Shown in pieces: positions 21,131 to 29,784 of a stretch of DNA of 64,000 nucleotides (within the stretch, counting starts at the first letter, position 1; each line of letters opens with the position of its first letter). The notes beneath the pieces were generated by a model, which was not told where the DNA came from, did not search any database, and worked only from the letters and a program-made list of their open reading frames with translations. Both the position numbers and the translations under genes were made by a program. The stretch is taken from assembly GCA_947567595.1 (NCBI GenBank), contig CANOMQ010000018.1, positions 1 through 64,000 on the forward strand. Reading direction: 5' to 3'. Source of the DNA: an uncultured Lachnospiraceae bacterium (GTDB taxonomy: Bacteria; Bacillota; Clostridia; Lachnospirales; Lachnospiraceae).

Positions 21131-21478
21131 GTGGAAAACAGCCTTAAGGAGAGCGGCGTCATTCAGGAAGAGCAGCAGACCGCCATTAAGCAGACGCAGA
21201 CCATGTTTGAGGAAATCGGAAACTCTGTTCAGGAGCTTTTGGAGGCAGTCGAGGAAATTGAGGCACTCAACGCCGAAATGAACAAGGAACGCGATAACGT
21301 CGTACATCAAATGGAAGGCATAGCGTCCGTTTCCGAAAACTCCGCGGCAGCTACCGAGCAAGTCAATGCTTCTGCAGAACAAGTCAACGACACCATGAGC
21401 CAGATGGCAGGATATGCGAAGTCACTGGACGAGATAGTAAACAAGCTGAGCGTGTCGGTGAAGCAGTTTAAGCTATAA
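21131..21478 (+). pseudogene. Remnant of a methyl-accepting chemotaxis protein (C-terminal end)
   Basis: The 115-codon ORF is the last part of a chemoreceptor cytoplasmic domain. It has the heptad coiled coil ending I-A-S-V-S-E-N-S-A-A-A-T-E-Q-V-N-A-S and then K-L-S-V-S-V-K-Q-F-K-L. The signalling tip, HAMP, membrane and sensor parts are absent. The 5' end abuts the PD-(D/E)XK remnant on the other strand. There is no ribosome site, so it is unlikely to be expressed. Confidence 0.8.
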
Positions 21479-21499
21479 AAAGTTATCAGATAATCAAAA

Positions 21500-21540
21500 C
21501 AGGGCAACTCGAAACCATTTCTTTCGAGCTGCCCTGCTTT
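21500..21540. terminator. Strong hairpin, probable bidirectional terminator
   Basis: CAGGGCA-A-CTCGAAA (21500-21514) pairs with TTTCGAG-C-TGCCCTG (21522-21536), with T on one side and A on the other. It sits between the chemoreceptor remnant and the convergent yeiH-like gene. Confidence 0.85.
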
Positions 21541-21562
21541 ACTATCCAAAATCCAACATCAA

Positions 21563-22597
21563 CTACCAAATCCCCAACAAATGCTGCATCAAAAGACTCA
21601 CGCCCGTAATCCCTGTCCAGCAGCAAAATCCCATGAAAATCGGCTTACCGCCCGTTTTCACCAGCTTGACAATATCCGTATTCAATCCAATCGCCGCCAT
21701 AGCAAGCACAATGAAAAACTTACTCAGCGTCTTAACCGGCGAGAACACTCCCGAACTGACGCCAGCCGAAACCGCAATCGTCGTGATGACCGATGCCGCC
21801 ACAAAATATAAAATAAACATCGGAAAAATCTGCTTAAGCGATACCTTCGTTTCACTTCCGTCGCCCTTCGCATTTCGCGCGCGCCAAAACGCAAGCACCA
21901 ATGTAATCGGAATAATCGCCAGCGTCCGCGTCAGCTTTACCGTCACCGCCGTGTCAAGCGTTGCAGAGCCAAGCCCCCACATCGTATCCCAAGTGGACGC
22001 CGCCGCAGTAACCGACGACGTGTCGTTCACCGCAGTGCCCGCAAAAATCCCGAACGCCTCCCCCGTCGTCGTGCTAAAACCAAGCAGCTTTCCAAACGTC
22101 GGGAAAAAGATAGCGGCAAGCACGTTGAAAAAGAAAATCACCGAAATCGCCTGCGCAACCTCCTCATCGTCCGCGTCAATCACAGGAGCTGTCGCTGCAA
22201 TTGCTGAACCGCCGCAGATAGACGAACCGACACCGACCAACGTCGAAATCTTGCCCGGAATATGCAGCGCCTTGCACAGCACAAACGCAATCACGAGCGA
22301 GACCGTAATCGTACTGATGATAATCGGAAGCGACTGCTTTCCCGTCTGCACAATCACGTTCAAATTCAGCCCAAACCCAAGCAGCACAACCGCCCATTGC
22401 AGTATTTTCTTGGAAGTAAATTTAATCCCAGCCTCAAATGGCGCCTTATTTTTAAGAAACAATGCAATCACCATTCCCGCGATTATCGCAATCACCGCGC
22501 CGCCGATAATCGGAAACAAATTCCCCAAAAACCACGACGGCACCGCAATACACAGGCAGATAACAATTCCCTTCCAGTTCTTTTCCATAAAATTCAT
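21563..22597 (-). CDS. YeiH-family putative sulfate exporter
   Basis: The 344-residue product has about ten hydrophobic segments and belongs to the YeiH/YadS (UPF0324) family of membrane proteins, annotated as putative sulfate exporters. Typical segments are [16 protein letters not shown] and [14 protein letters not shown] ribosome site of the form AAAGGGG lies before the start. It lies 51 bases after the symporter gene on the same strand and may share its transcript. The substrate is not proven for this family. Confidence 0.9.
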   Translation of the reverse strand: MNFMEKNWKGIVICLCIAVPSWFLGNLFPIIGGAVIAIIAGMVIALFLKNKAPFEAGIKFTSKKILQWAVVLLGFGLNLNVIVQTGKQSLPIIISTITVSLVIAFVLCKALHIPGKISTLVGVGSSICGGSAIAATAPVIDADDEEVAQAISVIFFFNVLAAIFFPTFGKLLGFSTTTGEAFGIFAGTAVNDTSSVTAAASTWDTMWGLGSATLDTAVTVKLTRTLAIIPITLVLAFWRARNAKGDGSETKVSLKQIFPMFILYFVAASVITTIAVSAGVSSGVFSPVKTLSKFFIVLAMAAIGLNTDIVKLVKTGGKPIFMGFCCWTGITGVSLLMQHLLGIW

Positions 22598-22648
22598 CTT
22601 GTGTACACCCCTTTACCATTTGTATTGTGATATCAGTGTAACACAAAG

Positions 22649-24181
22649 TTAATCCTCTTTCAAATACTCCTTGCGCGAAACATTGGAAATCGTCTCATCA
22701 TAGCACTTAAACGTATTATCCAAGAACTTTTTGTCCAGCTTCGGGCTAATCAAACTCATGACAGGCGTCACAATCAGCCCCACGATCATAGCCGCCGCGC
22801 CTGCATTAATCGGCGACGCGATAAACTTAAAGAACATATTGGAAACCGTAATTCCCACGCCGCAGATAAAGCTTGCCCATACGCCCGCCTTTGTAACGCC
22901 TTTCCAGTAAAGCCCATAAAGGAACGGCGCAAGAAACGCACCCGCAAGCGCACCCCACGAAATACCCATAAGCTGCGCGATAAACGTCGGCGGATTGAGC
23001 GCAAGCACCACGGAAATCACGATAAAGAACACGATTAATACCCGAATGTAAATCAACTGCTTTTTATCGTCCATATCCTTCACAATCGTCCCCTTGATAA
23101 AATCCAGCGTAAGCGTCGAAGCCGAAGTCAGCACAAGCGACGAAAGCGTTGACATTGACGCCGAAAGCACAAGCACAATCACCACGCCGATTAAAATATC
23201 CGGCAGCGTTGCAAGCATGGAAGGCACAATCGCGTCATACACAATCGAGCCGTCCGCCTTGTAAATCGCAGGCGAGTCAAATAATCTGCCAAAGCCGCCC
23301 AAAAAGTAGCAGCCGCCCGAAACGATAATCGCAAAAAACGTCGAAACAATTGTTCCCGTCTTAATCGCCTTCTCGCTCTTAATCGCATAAAATTTATGTA
23401 CCATCTGCGGCAGTCCCCACGTACCAAGCGACGTCAGGATAATAACGCCAAGCAGATTGAGTGGATCAGGACCAAAAAACGACGTAAACGCGCCCTTCTG
23501 CCCAAGCGTCACAGGAATGTCCGACTCAAGCTCCGAGAGTGTCCTGATCGCCTCCATAAAACCGCCCTGTCCTGCGAGCACAGCGCCAATAACTGCCACA
23601 ATACCAATCAGCATGATGATACCCTGAATAAAATCATTAATTGCAGTTGCCATATAGCCGCCAAGAATGACATATACGCCTGTCAGTACCGCCATCGTCA
23701 CTACGCAGACCGTGTATGGAATGTCAAATGCCATTCCAAAAAGCCTTGAAAGCCCATTATAAACAGATGCCGTGTAAGGAATCATAAACACGAACGCAAT
23801 TGCCGACGCGACCAGCTTCAGCACATTGCTGTTGTAACGCCTGCCAAAGAAATCCGGCATGGTCGCCACCTCAAGATGGTGCGTCATAACACGCGTGCGC
23901 CTGCCCATAATCACCCACGCAATCAACGAACCAATTACGGCGTTCCCAATACCAATCCATGTCGAGGAAATACCGTATTTCCAGCCAAATTGCCCCGCAT
24001 AACCGACAAAAACGACAGCGGAGAAATAAGATGTACCATATGCAAACGCAGAAAGCCACGGTCCTACGCTCCTGCCGCCAAGCACGAAATCCGTCGTACT
24101 GCCCGCACTTTTGCGCGCGTAAAGCCCCACGCCAATCATACAGCCGAAAAATAAAAGCAATAAAATAATTTTGATAAGCAT
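22649..24181 (-). CDS. Sodium:solute symporter family transporter
   Basis: The start was placed at the ATG ending at 24181, because GGGGAGG lies 7 bases before it; an upstream in-frame start lacks such a site. The 510-residue product has about 13 transmembrane segments and the SSS-family pattern: G-L-Y-A-R-K-S-A near the N-terminus, F-V-L-G-G-R-S-V-G-P-W-L-S-A, and the region around G-T-S-Y-F-S-A that forms the sodium site. It resembles PutP and PanF relatives; the substrate (proline, pantothenate or another organic solute) cannot be read. A long inverted repeat lies in its 5' leader (24204-24257). Confidence 0.9.
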   Translation of the reverse strand: MLIKIILLLLFFGCMIGVGLYARKSAGSTTDFVLGGRSVGPWLSAFAYGTSYFSAVVFVGYAGQFGWKYGISSTWIGIGNAVIGSLIAWVIMGRRTRVMTHHLEVATMPDFFGRRYNSNVLKLVASAIAFVFMIPYTASVYNGLSRLFGMAFDIPYTVCVVTMAVLTGVYVILGGYMATAINDFIQGIIMLIGIVAVIGAVLAGQGGFMEAIRTLSELESDIPVTLGQKGAFTSFFGPDPLNLLGVIILTSLGTWGLPQMVHKFYAIKSEKAIKTGTIVSTFFAIIVSGGCYFLGGFGRLFDSPAIYKADGSIVYDAIVPSMLATLPDILIGVVIVLVLSASMSTLSSLVLTSASTLTLDFIKGTIVKDMDDKKQLIYIRVLIVFFIVISVVLALNPPTFIAQLMGISWGALAGAFLAPFLYGLYWKGVTKAGVWASFICGVGITVSNMFFKFIASPINAGAAAMIVGLIVTPVMSLISPKLDKKFLDNTFKCYDETISNVSRKEYLKED

Positions 24182-24203
24182 AACAAAATGCCTCCCCATT
24201 AAA

Positions 24204-24257
24204 AATAGTTTATACTTTAACACATAGACGCTTTGACGCGTTAAAGCATAAACTATT
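24204..24257. promoter_or_regulatory. Long inverted repeat upstream of the symporter gene
   Basis: A 20-base arm at 24204-24223 is matched at 18 of 20 positions by the reverse complement of 24238-24257, with a 14-base spacer. It lies directly before the ribosome site of the leftward symporter gene. It could be an operator for a dimeric regulator or an RNA hairpin in the leader. Confidence 0.6.
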
Positions 24258-24322
24258 ATAGCGTATTATGGGGAAGGCTGTCAATCCTTATTATCCTTTT
24301 ACGGATTTCGCTTTCACCGACG

Positions 24323-24700
24323 CTAAACGACTGCCTCCACAATCGTTTTATTTCCGATTTTAAGTTCCTTTACACCGATTTCTTTCTGCTGATTAAAATT
24401 GAAGCTAAGCATATAGCCCCTTTCTTTATGGTAATACTCCAAATAATCCGTGAGCTGCTGTTCGCCTCTTTTGTTATATTCATTACCATGCCAAATTTTA
24501 AGCTCCACGATAAACTGTTCTCCCGCATAGTCAACAATGACATCTGTTCGTCGGGTGTCTCTGGTTTGCGCTTCGATGTAATAATTTCCCGTGCCGTTGA
24601 TAATGGGTTTTAAAAACAGCAGGAAAAATTTTCGTCCGTATTTTTCCGCGACGGTGGTATTTGGCGGCAAAGGCAGGTATTCGGGCGAGAAGGCGGTAAA
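24323..24700 (-). pseudogene. Remnant of an AAA-ATPase/PD-(D/E)XK protein (C-terminal end)
   Basis: The leftward ORF is the C-terminal nuclease-like domain: K-P-I-I-N-G-T-G-N-Y-Y-I-E-A-Q-T-R, R-T-D-V-I-V-D-Y, F-I-V-E-L-K-I-W and Q-Q-L-T-D-Y-L. It ends G-N-K-T-I-V-E-A-V-V, a typical end for the family. The ATPase-like N-terminal part that normally precedes it is missing and there is no good start signal. It is the second such remnant within 4 kb. Confidence 0.75.
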
Positions 24701-24770
24701 ATTTAAGATTGGGAACAGGAATATAAACGCAGAGCAATGAGTTTTGAAGACTGATTGAAAAAACAGATAA

Positions 24771-24807
24771 AAGAGCGTCGCAGGAGATTTTTGGCGGCGT
24801 TCTTTTT
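24771..24807. terminator. Hairpin with T run (probable terminator)
   Basis: AAGAGCGTCGC (24771-24781) pairs imperfectly with GCGGCGTTCTT (24794-24804), followed by TTT. The rest of the 24700-25007 interval is AT-rich and contains no gene I can support. Confidence 0.6.
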
Positions 24808-24994
24808 AACATTCGCGTCAATTAATTGCATGTTTTTTCGCCATTGCATTTGCGAATGCCTCCTTTATTCCTATAATAAGTTTATTAATATAACATATAC
24901 ATTTTTTAATATATCATTGCACTTTCAGAATACCATTAAAAAATTCCCCCGTCAATAAACGTAAATTTCATTTCCTATTCCCCTGCAATCGTGC

Positions 24995-25000
24995 TATAAT
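24995..25000 (+). promoter_or_regulatory. -10 box placing transcription start at the ATG
   Basis: TATAAT at 24995-25000 would start RNA near 25007, and the ATG is at 25008. No ribosome site lies between. The -35 match (TTCCTA near 24972) is weak. Confidence 0.45.
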
Positions 25001-25007
25001 CATTATC

Positions 25008-26198
25008 ATGGAAAATTTAAGAAATATTATCAACAATTACATATATAATAATGAAACATTCCTAACCATAATCGCGAGTAACCCGCGTGACAGGGAAAAG
25101 ATACAGAAGCTCAAAATCCGTCCGATACAAAAAAAGGACGCGTTGGTTTATCAGGCGGAACGCTTTATCGGTACAAAGGTATATCACAAAAATATCTCCC
25201 CAAGCGACTTGGCGGACTTTGTGGCGGATGCGATGGAGCAGGATTTTCGGCAACTTGAAGCAAAAACGGACAGGCACAGCCTTACGGTTCTGGTGAGCAA
25301 AAAAGGAAAAATGGCAGTCAAAGAGAAAAATCTTGCGGCGCAAAATTCCGAACCTCCGCAGACAGACGAAGCCGTCTTTTCCCACAACAGGAAAAAACAA
25401 TATATCCTTCCGCAGGACACCCCCGTTCCGTTTTTGGTGGAGCTTGGCGTGCAGACGCCCGAGGGAAAAATCATAAACGCAAAATACGATAAATTCCGCC
25501 AAATCAACCGATATCTTGAGTTTGTCCGCGATATCCTGCCCAATCTTCCAAAGGAGGAAGGCAGACCGCTTCAAATCATTGATTTCGGGTGCGGCAAGTC
25601 GTACCTGACCTTTGCATTGTATCATTACCTGAAAATCATGAACCATTATGACATCCGTGTCATCGGGCTTGACCTAAAAAAAGATGTCATTGAAACGTGT
25701 CAGGCGCTTGCGGATAAATTTGGATATGACGGGTTAAAATTCCTTGTAGGGGACATCGGCTCTTATGAGGGCATGACGCAGGTTGACATGGTGGTGACGC
25801 TCCACGCCTGCGACACGGCGACCGACTACGCGCTTGCAAAAGCAGTTCAGTGGAACGCGAGGGTGATTCTTTCCGTACCATGCTGTCAGCATGAGCTGAA
25901 CAGTCAGATAAAGTGTGCCGCGCTCTCGCCCGTTTTAAAATATGGCATTATAAAGGAACGCATGGCGGCGCTCATGACCGACGCAATCCGCGCAAATCTG
26001 CTGGAGCAGCAGGGCTATGACACACAACTGCTTGAATTTATTGATATAGAACATACACCGAAAAATCTGCTAATCAGGGCAGTAAAAAGGGGACATATGC
26101 GGGGAAGGACAAACACAGGACAGCTTGCAGCACTGGAAGCATTTCTCAACGTCAGCCCCACACTGGAAAAGCTCTTAAACACGGACTTGGAAGCGTAA
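25008..26198 (+). CDS. SAM-dependent methyltransferase (Methyltransf_32 type)
   Basis: The 396-residue product has a 180-residue N-terminal part and then a class I methyltransferase domain: I-I-D-F-G-C-G-K-S-Y-L-T-F-A-L (SAM loop, about residue 190), I-G-L-D-L-K (motif II) and V-V-T-L-H-A-C-D-T-A-T-D. Further on is V-P-C-C-Q-H-E-L, which has the shape of the Cys-containing signature of the Methyltransf_32 group, proteins often suggested to act on RNA. No Shine-Dalgarno sequence precedes the ATG, so it may be a leaderless message. Substrate unknown. Confidence 0.88.
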   Translation: MENLRNIINNYIYNNETFLTIIASNPRDREKIQKLKIRPIQKKDALVYQAERFIGTKVYHKNISPSDLADFVADAMEQDFRQLEAKTDRHSLTVLVSKKGKMAVKEKNLAAQNSEPPQTDEAVFSHNRKKQYILPQDTPVPFLVELGVQTPEGKIINAKYDKFRQINRYLEFVRDILPNLPKEEGRPLQIIDFGCGKSYLTFALYHYLKIMNHYDIRVIGLDLKKDVIETCQALADKFGYDGLKFLVGDIGSYEGMTQVDMVVTLHACDTATDYALAKAVQWNARVILSVPCCQHELNSQIKCAALSPVLKYGIIKERMAALMTDAIRANLLEQQGYDTQLLEFIDIEHTPKNLLIRAVKRGHMRGRTNTGQLAALEAFLNVSPTLEKLLNTDLEA

Positions 26199-26231
26199 AC
26201 AGACGAATTTGGAAAGGAGCAGGGAGTATCA

Positions 26232-28766
26232 ATGAAAAATGCGATAAGTAAGGTGATTGTCTGCTTTGCAGTGTTTATCCTTACGCTTTTTGTGAGCAGC
26301 AGCATTTATAATAAAGGCAATGAGGAAATGACGGCAAATATGACAGAGGCGTCGCTTCCGCTGGTGCATATCACGACGAACGGCATTTCCCATAATTATT
26401 TGCATGGGCTAAGGCAGGAGCTGAATGGAAGCTTTTTCAGGGACACCATCACGCCGCTTGGGGAGGGCAGGACATTACGTTTTACCATTGACAAATACGG
26501 AAACAAAATCAGCAGCATATCGTTTGAGGTGCGCAGCATTGACGGGGAACGGCTTGTGGAGCATACGGCAGTGGAGGATTACGACGAGGACGCCGCGCAG
26601 ATAAACGCCGCAGTGACCATCAAGGATTTAATTGAAAACGGCGTGGAATACAACTGGATTTTGCTGCTGGAGACCGAAGCAGGCGTCGTGCGCTACTACA
26701 CGCGGATTATTGACGGCGCACAGTACCACACGCAGGAGAAGCTTGCTTTTGTGAAAGATTTCCATGAAAAGACCTTTGACAAGGAACGGGCGAACGACCT
26801 TGTGACCTATCTGGAGTCAAATGCAAAAGGCGACAATACGACGCTTAGCCATGTCGATATCCATTGCAGCCTCAGTCAGGTGACATGGGCGGATTTGAAT
26901 GTGAAAAAAATAACAGAGCCGCAGGCGATGATTAGTGAAATTGATGAGAGCACCGCGTCCATCAAGCTTTATTACCGCGTGCAGACCACAGGCGCCGGTT
27001 CGTGGAGCAGGGAAACGTACACCTACAATATCGTGGAATTTTACCGCATTCGGTATACGGAGGACCGCATTTACCTTTTGGATTATGAGCGGAGCATGAA
27101 CCAGTTGTTTGAACCTGAGGCGGACGTTTACGCAAGCAATAAAATTATGCTTGGCATCAGAAACAGCGATGTCAATATGCTGGAAAGCGACGGCGGCTCC
27201 AACCTTGCCTTTGTCAATGAAAATCAGTTGTTCTGTTATCATTCGGTTGATAAAAAAATGGCGTACCTTTTCAGCTTCTATGACGGGGACGATCCGCGCA
27301 GCAGCTATGACAGCCACAGTATCAAAATATTGAATGTTGACGAGACCGGAAATGTCATTTTTATTGTTTATGGCTACATGAACCGGGGCAGCCACGAAGG
27401 GAACATGGGCGTTGAAATATACGAGTATAATGGTATGCTCAACACGGTGGAGGAACTGATGTTCATACCGTATGATAAGTCCTATGCCACACTCAAAACG
27501 GACATTGACCAGCTTTCCTATATCAATAAGAGCGGTGTTTTTTACATTTACCTTGACGGCGTGATTTTGGCGATGAATTTGGTGGAGCGCACAAGCAGCG
27601 TGATAGCGGAAAATCTCCAGCAGGGAAGCTTTCAGGTATCGGAAAGCAATAAAATGCTCGTGTGGCAGAATTCCGCCGACGCATATGACTGCACACGGCT
27701 TATCCGCATGAATTTAAATACGGGTGTTACGGGTGAAATCAAGGCGCAGGGAAACAGCAGGCTGTTGCCGCTTGGCTTCATCAATGAGGATTTGATTTAC
27801 GGCGTGGCAAGCTATGACGACATCAAGGTGGACATTTCGGGCGCCGTGACTTTTCTGATGAATGTGGTATACATTCAGGACGAGCAGGGAGAAATTTTAA
27901 AGACGTATCAGTATAACGGGATATACGTCACAGGCGCCATCATTGAGGATAACCTGATTACGCTTACCAGAATGACAATGAACGAGGAGACGGGCAATTA
28001 TGAGGAGTGTGAGTCGGATCAGATTGTCAATAATGTGGTGGACGAAAAGGGATACAATTCTTCGGAAATCGTCGCCACGCAGAACTATGAGAAGATTGTA
28101 CAGCTTACCCTAAAAAATGTGATAGAGCCAAGAAAACTCAAGCATACAAAGCCATTGCTATTGATGTTTGAAGGCTCAAGGGAAATGAAGGTGACCATTG
28201 AAAACCCGATTAGCCGTTATTATGTCTATGGAAAATATGGAATTGACGCGACATTCACGCACGAGGCAGATGCCATCAAGCTTGCGTATGCGATTAACGG
28301 GACTGTGGTAGATGAACGGGGCGATTATATTTGGAAAAAGACCTCGCGCAGCACAAGAAACCAGATTATGGCGATAACGGGAAGGCAGGCTGACGAGACG
28401 AACAGCGAGATAGCAGTATGCCTTGAGACCATTCTTGAGTTTGAAGGCGTTGTGAAAAATGTCCAGCCAATGCTTGACAGCGGCAGAAGCGTTGAACAAA
28501 TTCTTGAGGAAAACTTAAACGGCACAAGGGCGCTGGAGCTTCGCGGCGTGAGCCTTGACGCGGTTTTGTATTATACCAACAAGGACATTCCCGTGCTTGT
28601 GAACTTGGAAGACGGCAAGGCGGTGCTGCTGATTGGATTTAATGAGCTGAATGTCGTTGTGATGAACCCAGAGACGGGGACGGTTTATAAAGTGGGAATG
28701 AACGACGCGACCAATCTGTTTTGGCAGAATGGGAATGCGTTTGTGACTTATATTAAGAAATCTTGA
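26232..28766 (+). CDS. Large membrane-anchored protein with C39-like C-terminus
   Basis: The 844-residue product starts with a signal anchor (K-N-A-I-S-K-V then a hydrophobic run to about residue 27) and then a large extracytoplasmic part without a family I know, with repeated beta-rich segments that resemble a propeller-like region. The last 80 residues look like the end of a papain-like C39 peptidase fold (D-I-P-V-L-V-N-L-E, L-L-I-G-F-N-E, V-V-M-N-P-E-T-G-T-V-Y), but the catalytic Cys and His of that family are not evident. GGAAAGGAGCAG precedes the ATG. It follows the methyltransferase by 33 bases. Confidence 0.75.
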   Translation: MKNAISKVIVCFAVFILTLFVSSSIYNKGNEEMTANMTEASLPLVHITTNGISHNYLHGLRQELNGSFFRDTITPLGEGRTLRFTIDKYGNKISSISFEVRSIDGERLVEHTAVEDYDEDAAQINAAVTIKDLIENGVEYNWILLLETEAGVVRYYTRIIDGAQYHTQEKLAFVKDFHEKTFDKERANDLVTYLESNAKGDNTTLSHVDIHCSLSQVTWADLNVKKITEPQAMISEIDESTASIKLYYRVQTTGAGSWSRETYTYNIVEFYRIRYTEDRIYLLDYERSMNQLFEPEADVYASNKIMLGIRNSDVNMLESDGGSNLAFVNENQLFCYHSVDKKMAYLFSFYDGDDPRSSYDSHSIKILNVDETGNVIFIVYGYMNRGSHEGNMGVEIYEYNGMLNTVEELMFIPYDKSYATLKTDIDQLSYINKSGVFYIYLDGVILAMNLVERTSSVIAENLQQGSFQVSESNKMLVWQNSADAYDCTRLIRMNLNTGVTGEIKAQGNSRLLPLGFINEDLIYGVASYDDIKVDISGAVTFLMNVVYIQDEQGEILKTYQYNGIYVTGAIIEDNLITLTRMTMNEETGNYEECESDQIVNNVVDEKGYNSSEIVATQNYEKIVQLTLKNVIEPRKLKHTKPLLLMFEGSREMKVTIENPISRYYVYGKYGIDATFTHEADAIKLAYAINGTVVDERGDYIWKKTSRSTRNQIMAITGRQADETNSEIAVCLETILEFEGVVKNVQPMLDSGRSVEQILEENLNGTRALELRGVSLDAVLYYTNKDIPVLVNLEDGKAVLLIGFNELNVVVMNPETGTVYKVGMNDATNLFWQNGNAFVTYIKKS

Positions 28767-28868
28767 GGTAACGGGGGGCGGGTTACTGGAATGGACAAAA
28801 GAGAATACAAAAATTTAGCTCCGATTTTGTTAAGTTTGACGAGGTTTGTCGTGTAAATTAGAAAAATG

Positions 28869-28897
28869 TTGACATACAATGTATTTTTTGATATTAT
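28869..28897 (+). promoter_or_regulatory. Near-consensus promoter
   Basis: TTGACA (28869-28874) and TATTAT (28892-28897) are 17 bases apart. It lies 130 bases before the frameshifted small membrane gene at 29030. The 28767-28868 interval shows nothing else. Confidence 0.8.
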
Positions 28898-29029
28898 AAA
28901 GAAAAGTTTAACGCGCTAGACTTTATAAAAATTTAATAATAATTATTTTTCTAAAATATATGATATTGGAAGCAGTATGTGAATATTTTTTAGAAAAGAT
29001 GATAAATGAGGAAGGAGAATAGTTTCAAA

Positions 29030-29259
29030 ATGGAAGAGAATACAAATGTACAAGATAAAGGTGGTTTTTATGGGGATTACTTGGATGCTGTATCCCTATT
29101 GTTGGTTTGATTTTGTTCCTTGTATGGAAGGATACAAAGCCAAAGACCGCTAAGGCAGCAGGAATCGGCGCTCTCGTATGCGTTGGTCTCTCAATTGTTT
29201 ACTACATTATCGTGTTTGTAATCATTGGTGCAGCAGGAGCGGCAGGTCTTGCTGGCTAA
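29030..29259 (+). pseudogene. Small two-segment membrane protein, frameshifted at a T run
   Basis: The ATG at 29030 follows GGAAGGAG. The first 12 codons read M-E-E-N-T-N-V-Q-D-K-G-G; the natural continuation, in another frame, is F-L-W-G-L-L-G-C-C-I-P-I-V-G and then two hydrophobic segments, ending in A-G-A-A-G-L-A-G at 29259. A run of five T (29065-29069) sits at the join; six would restore one frame and give a 75-residue protein. In the frame as given, translation stops at 29110. This may be a real null mutation, a phase-variable homopolymer or a sequencing error. Confidence 0.75.
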
Positions 29260-29656
29260 TCGTATAGGCAGGTTTTTGCAGATTTTTTTCGGATGTCATG
29301 CAAGACCGGATCGCTCGTTTTATTTTCACGGGAAACAGTTTCCGATTTGCGCGCGGTGCACAGGGGAACTGGTCGGTATGCTGGCTGGCATTCTAGCTGC
29401 TGTCTGCTTTGGCATTCCAAGTTTTTGGATTGTGTGTCTTATGATGCTTCCATTGGTTGTGGATGGTTTTACACAAAGGCTGACAGCATATGAAAGCAAT
29501 AACATACGGAGGCTATGGACCGGAATTTTATTTGGGATTGCTTTTATATTTATGTTTATTTTTTTTCATCGTACCTGTGTACATATTGCAGCGTGGATTT
29601 TAAAGTTCTTTTATGAACCACAGACAGTAGACAGGGTGATGGAGCGGTTTTTATGA
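29249..29656 (+). CDS. DUF2085 membrane protein
   Basis: The protein has the DUF2085 pattern: F-F-G-C-H-A-R-P-D-R-S-F, F-P-I-C-A-R-C-T-G-E-L, then three hydrophobic segments. The two Cys pairs are family hallmarks. The start is uncertain. TTG at 29249 lies 9 bases after an AGGAG and gives 135 residues; GTG at 29228 would give 142 but has no ribosome site. Either start overlaps the end of the frameshifted small gene, so the two are probably translationally coupled. Function of the family is unknown. Confidence 0.85.
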   Translation: MLANRIGRFLQIFFGCHARPDRSFYFHGKQFPICARCTGELVGMLAGILAAVCFGIPSFWIVCLMMLPLVVDGFTQRLTAYESNNIRRLWTGILFGIAFIFMFIFFHRTCVHIAAWILKFFYEPQTVDRVMERFL

Positions 29657-29672
29657 AACGAAGAAATAAGGG

Positions 29673-29714
29673 AAATCGGGGTTGAACATGATACATGCTT
29701 TATCCCGATTTTTA
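29673..29714 (+). terminator. Rho-independent terminator
   Basis: AAATCGGG (29673-29680) pairs with CCCGATTT (29704-29711), followed by TTT. The loop is long (23 bases). It lies just after the DUF2085 gene. Confidence 0.65.
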
Positions 29715-29784
29715 TATGCATACGGGAATCCCCTGCTCAGCCATTCGGGGGAACGTGTATGGGAAAAGGAGCAGGGACACATTG

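Noticed and set aside
21581-22652. Long rightward open frames opposite the yeiH-like gene
   Set aside because: They are shadows of a clear membrane-protein gene on the other strand; no ribosome site and low-complexity translation.
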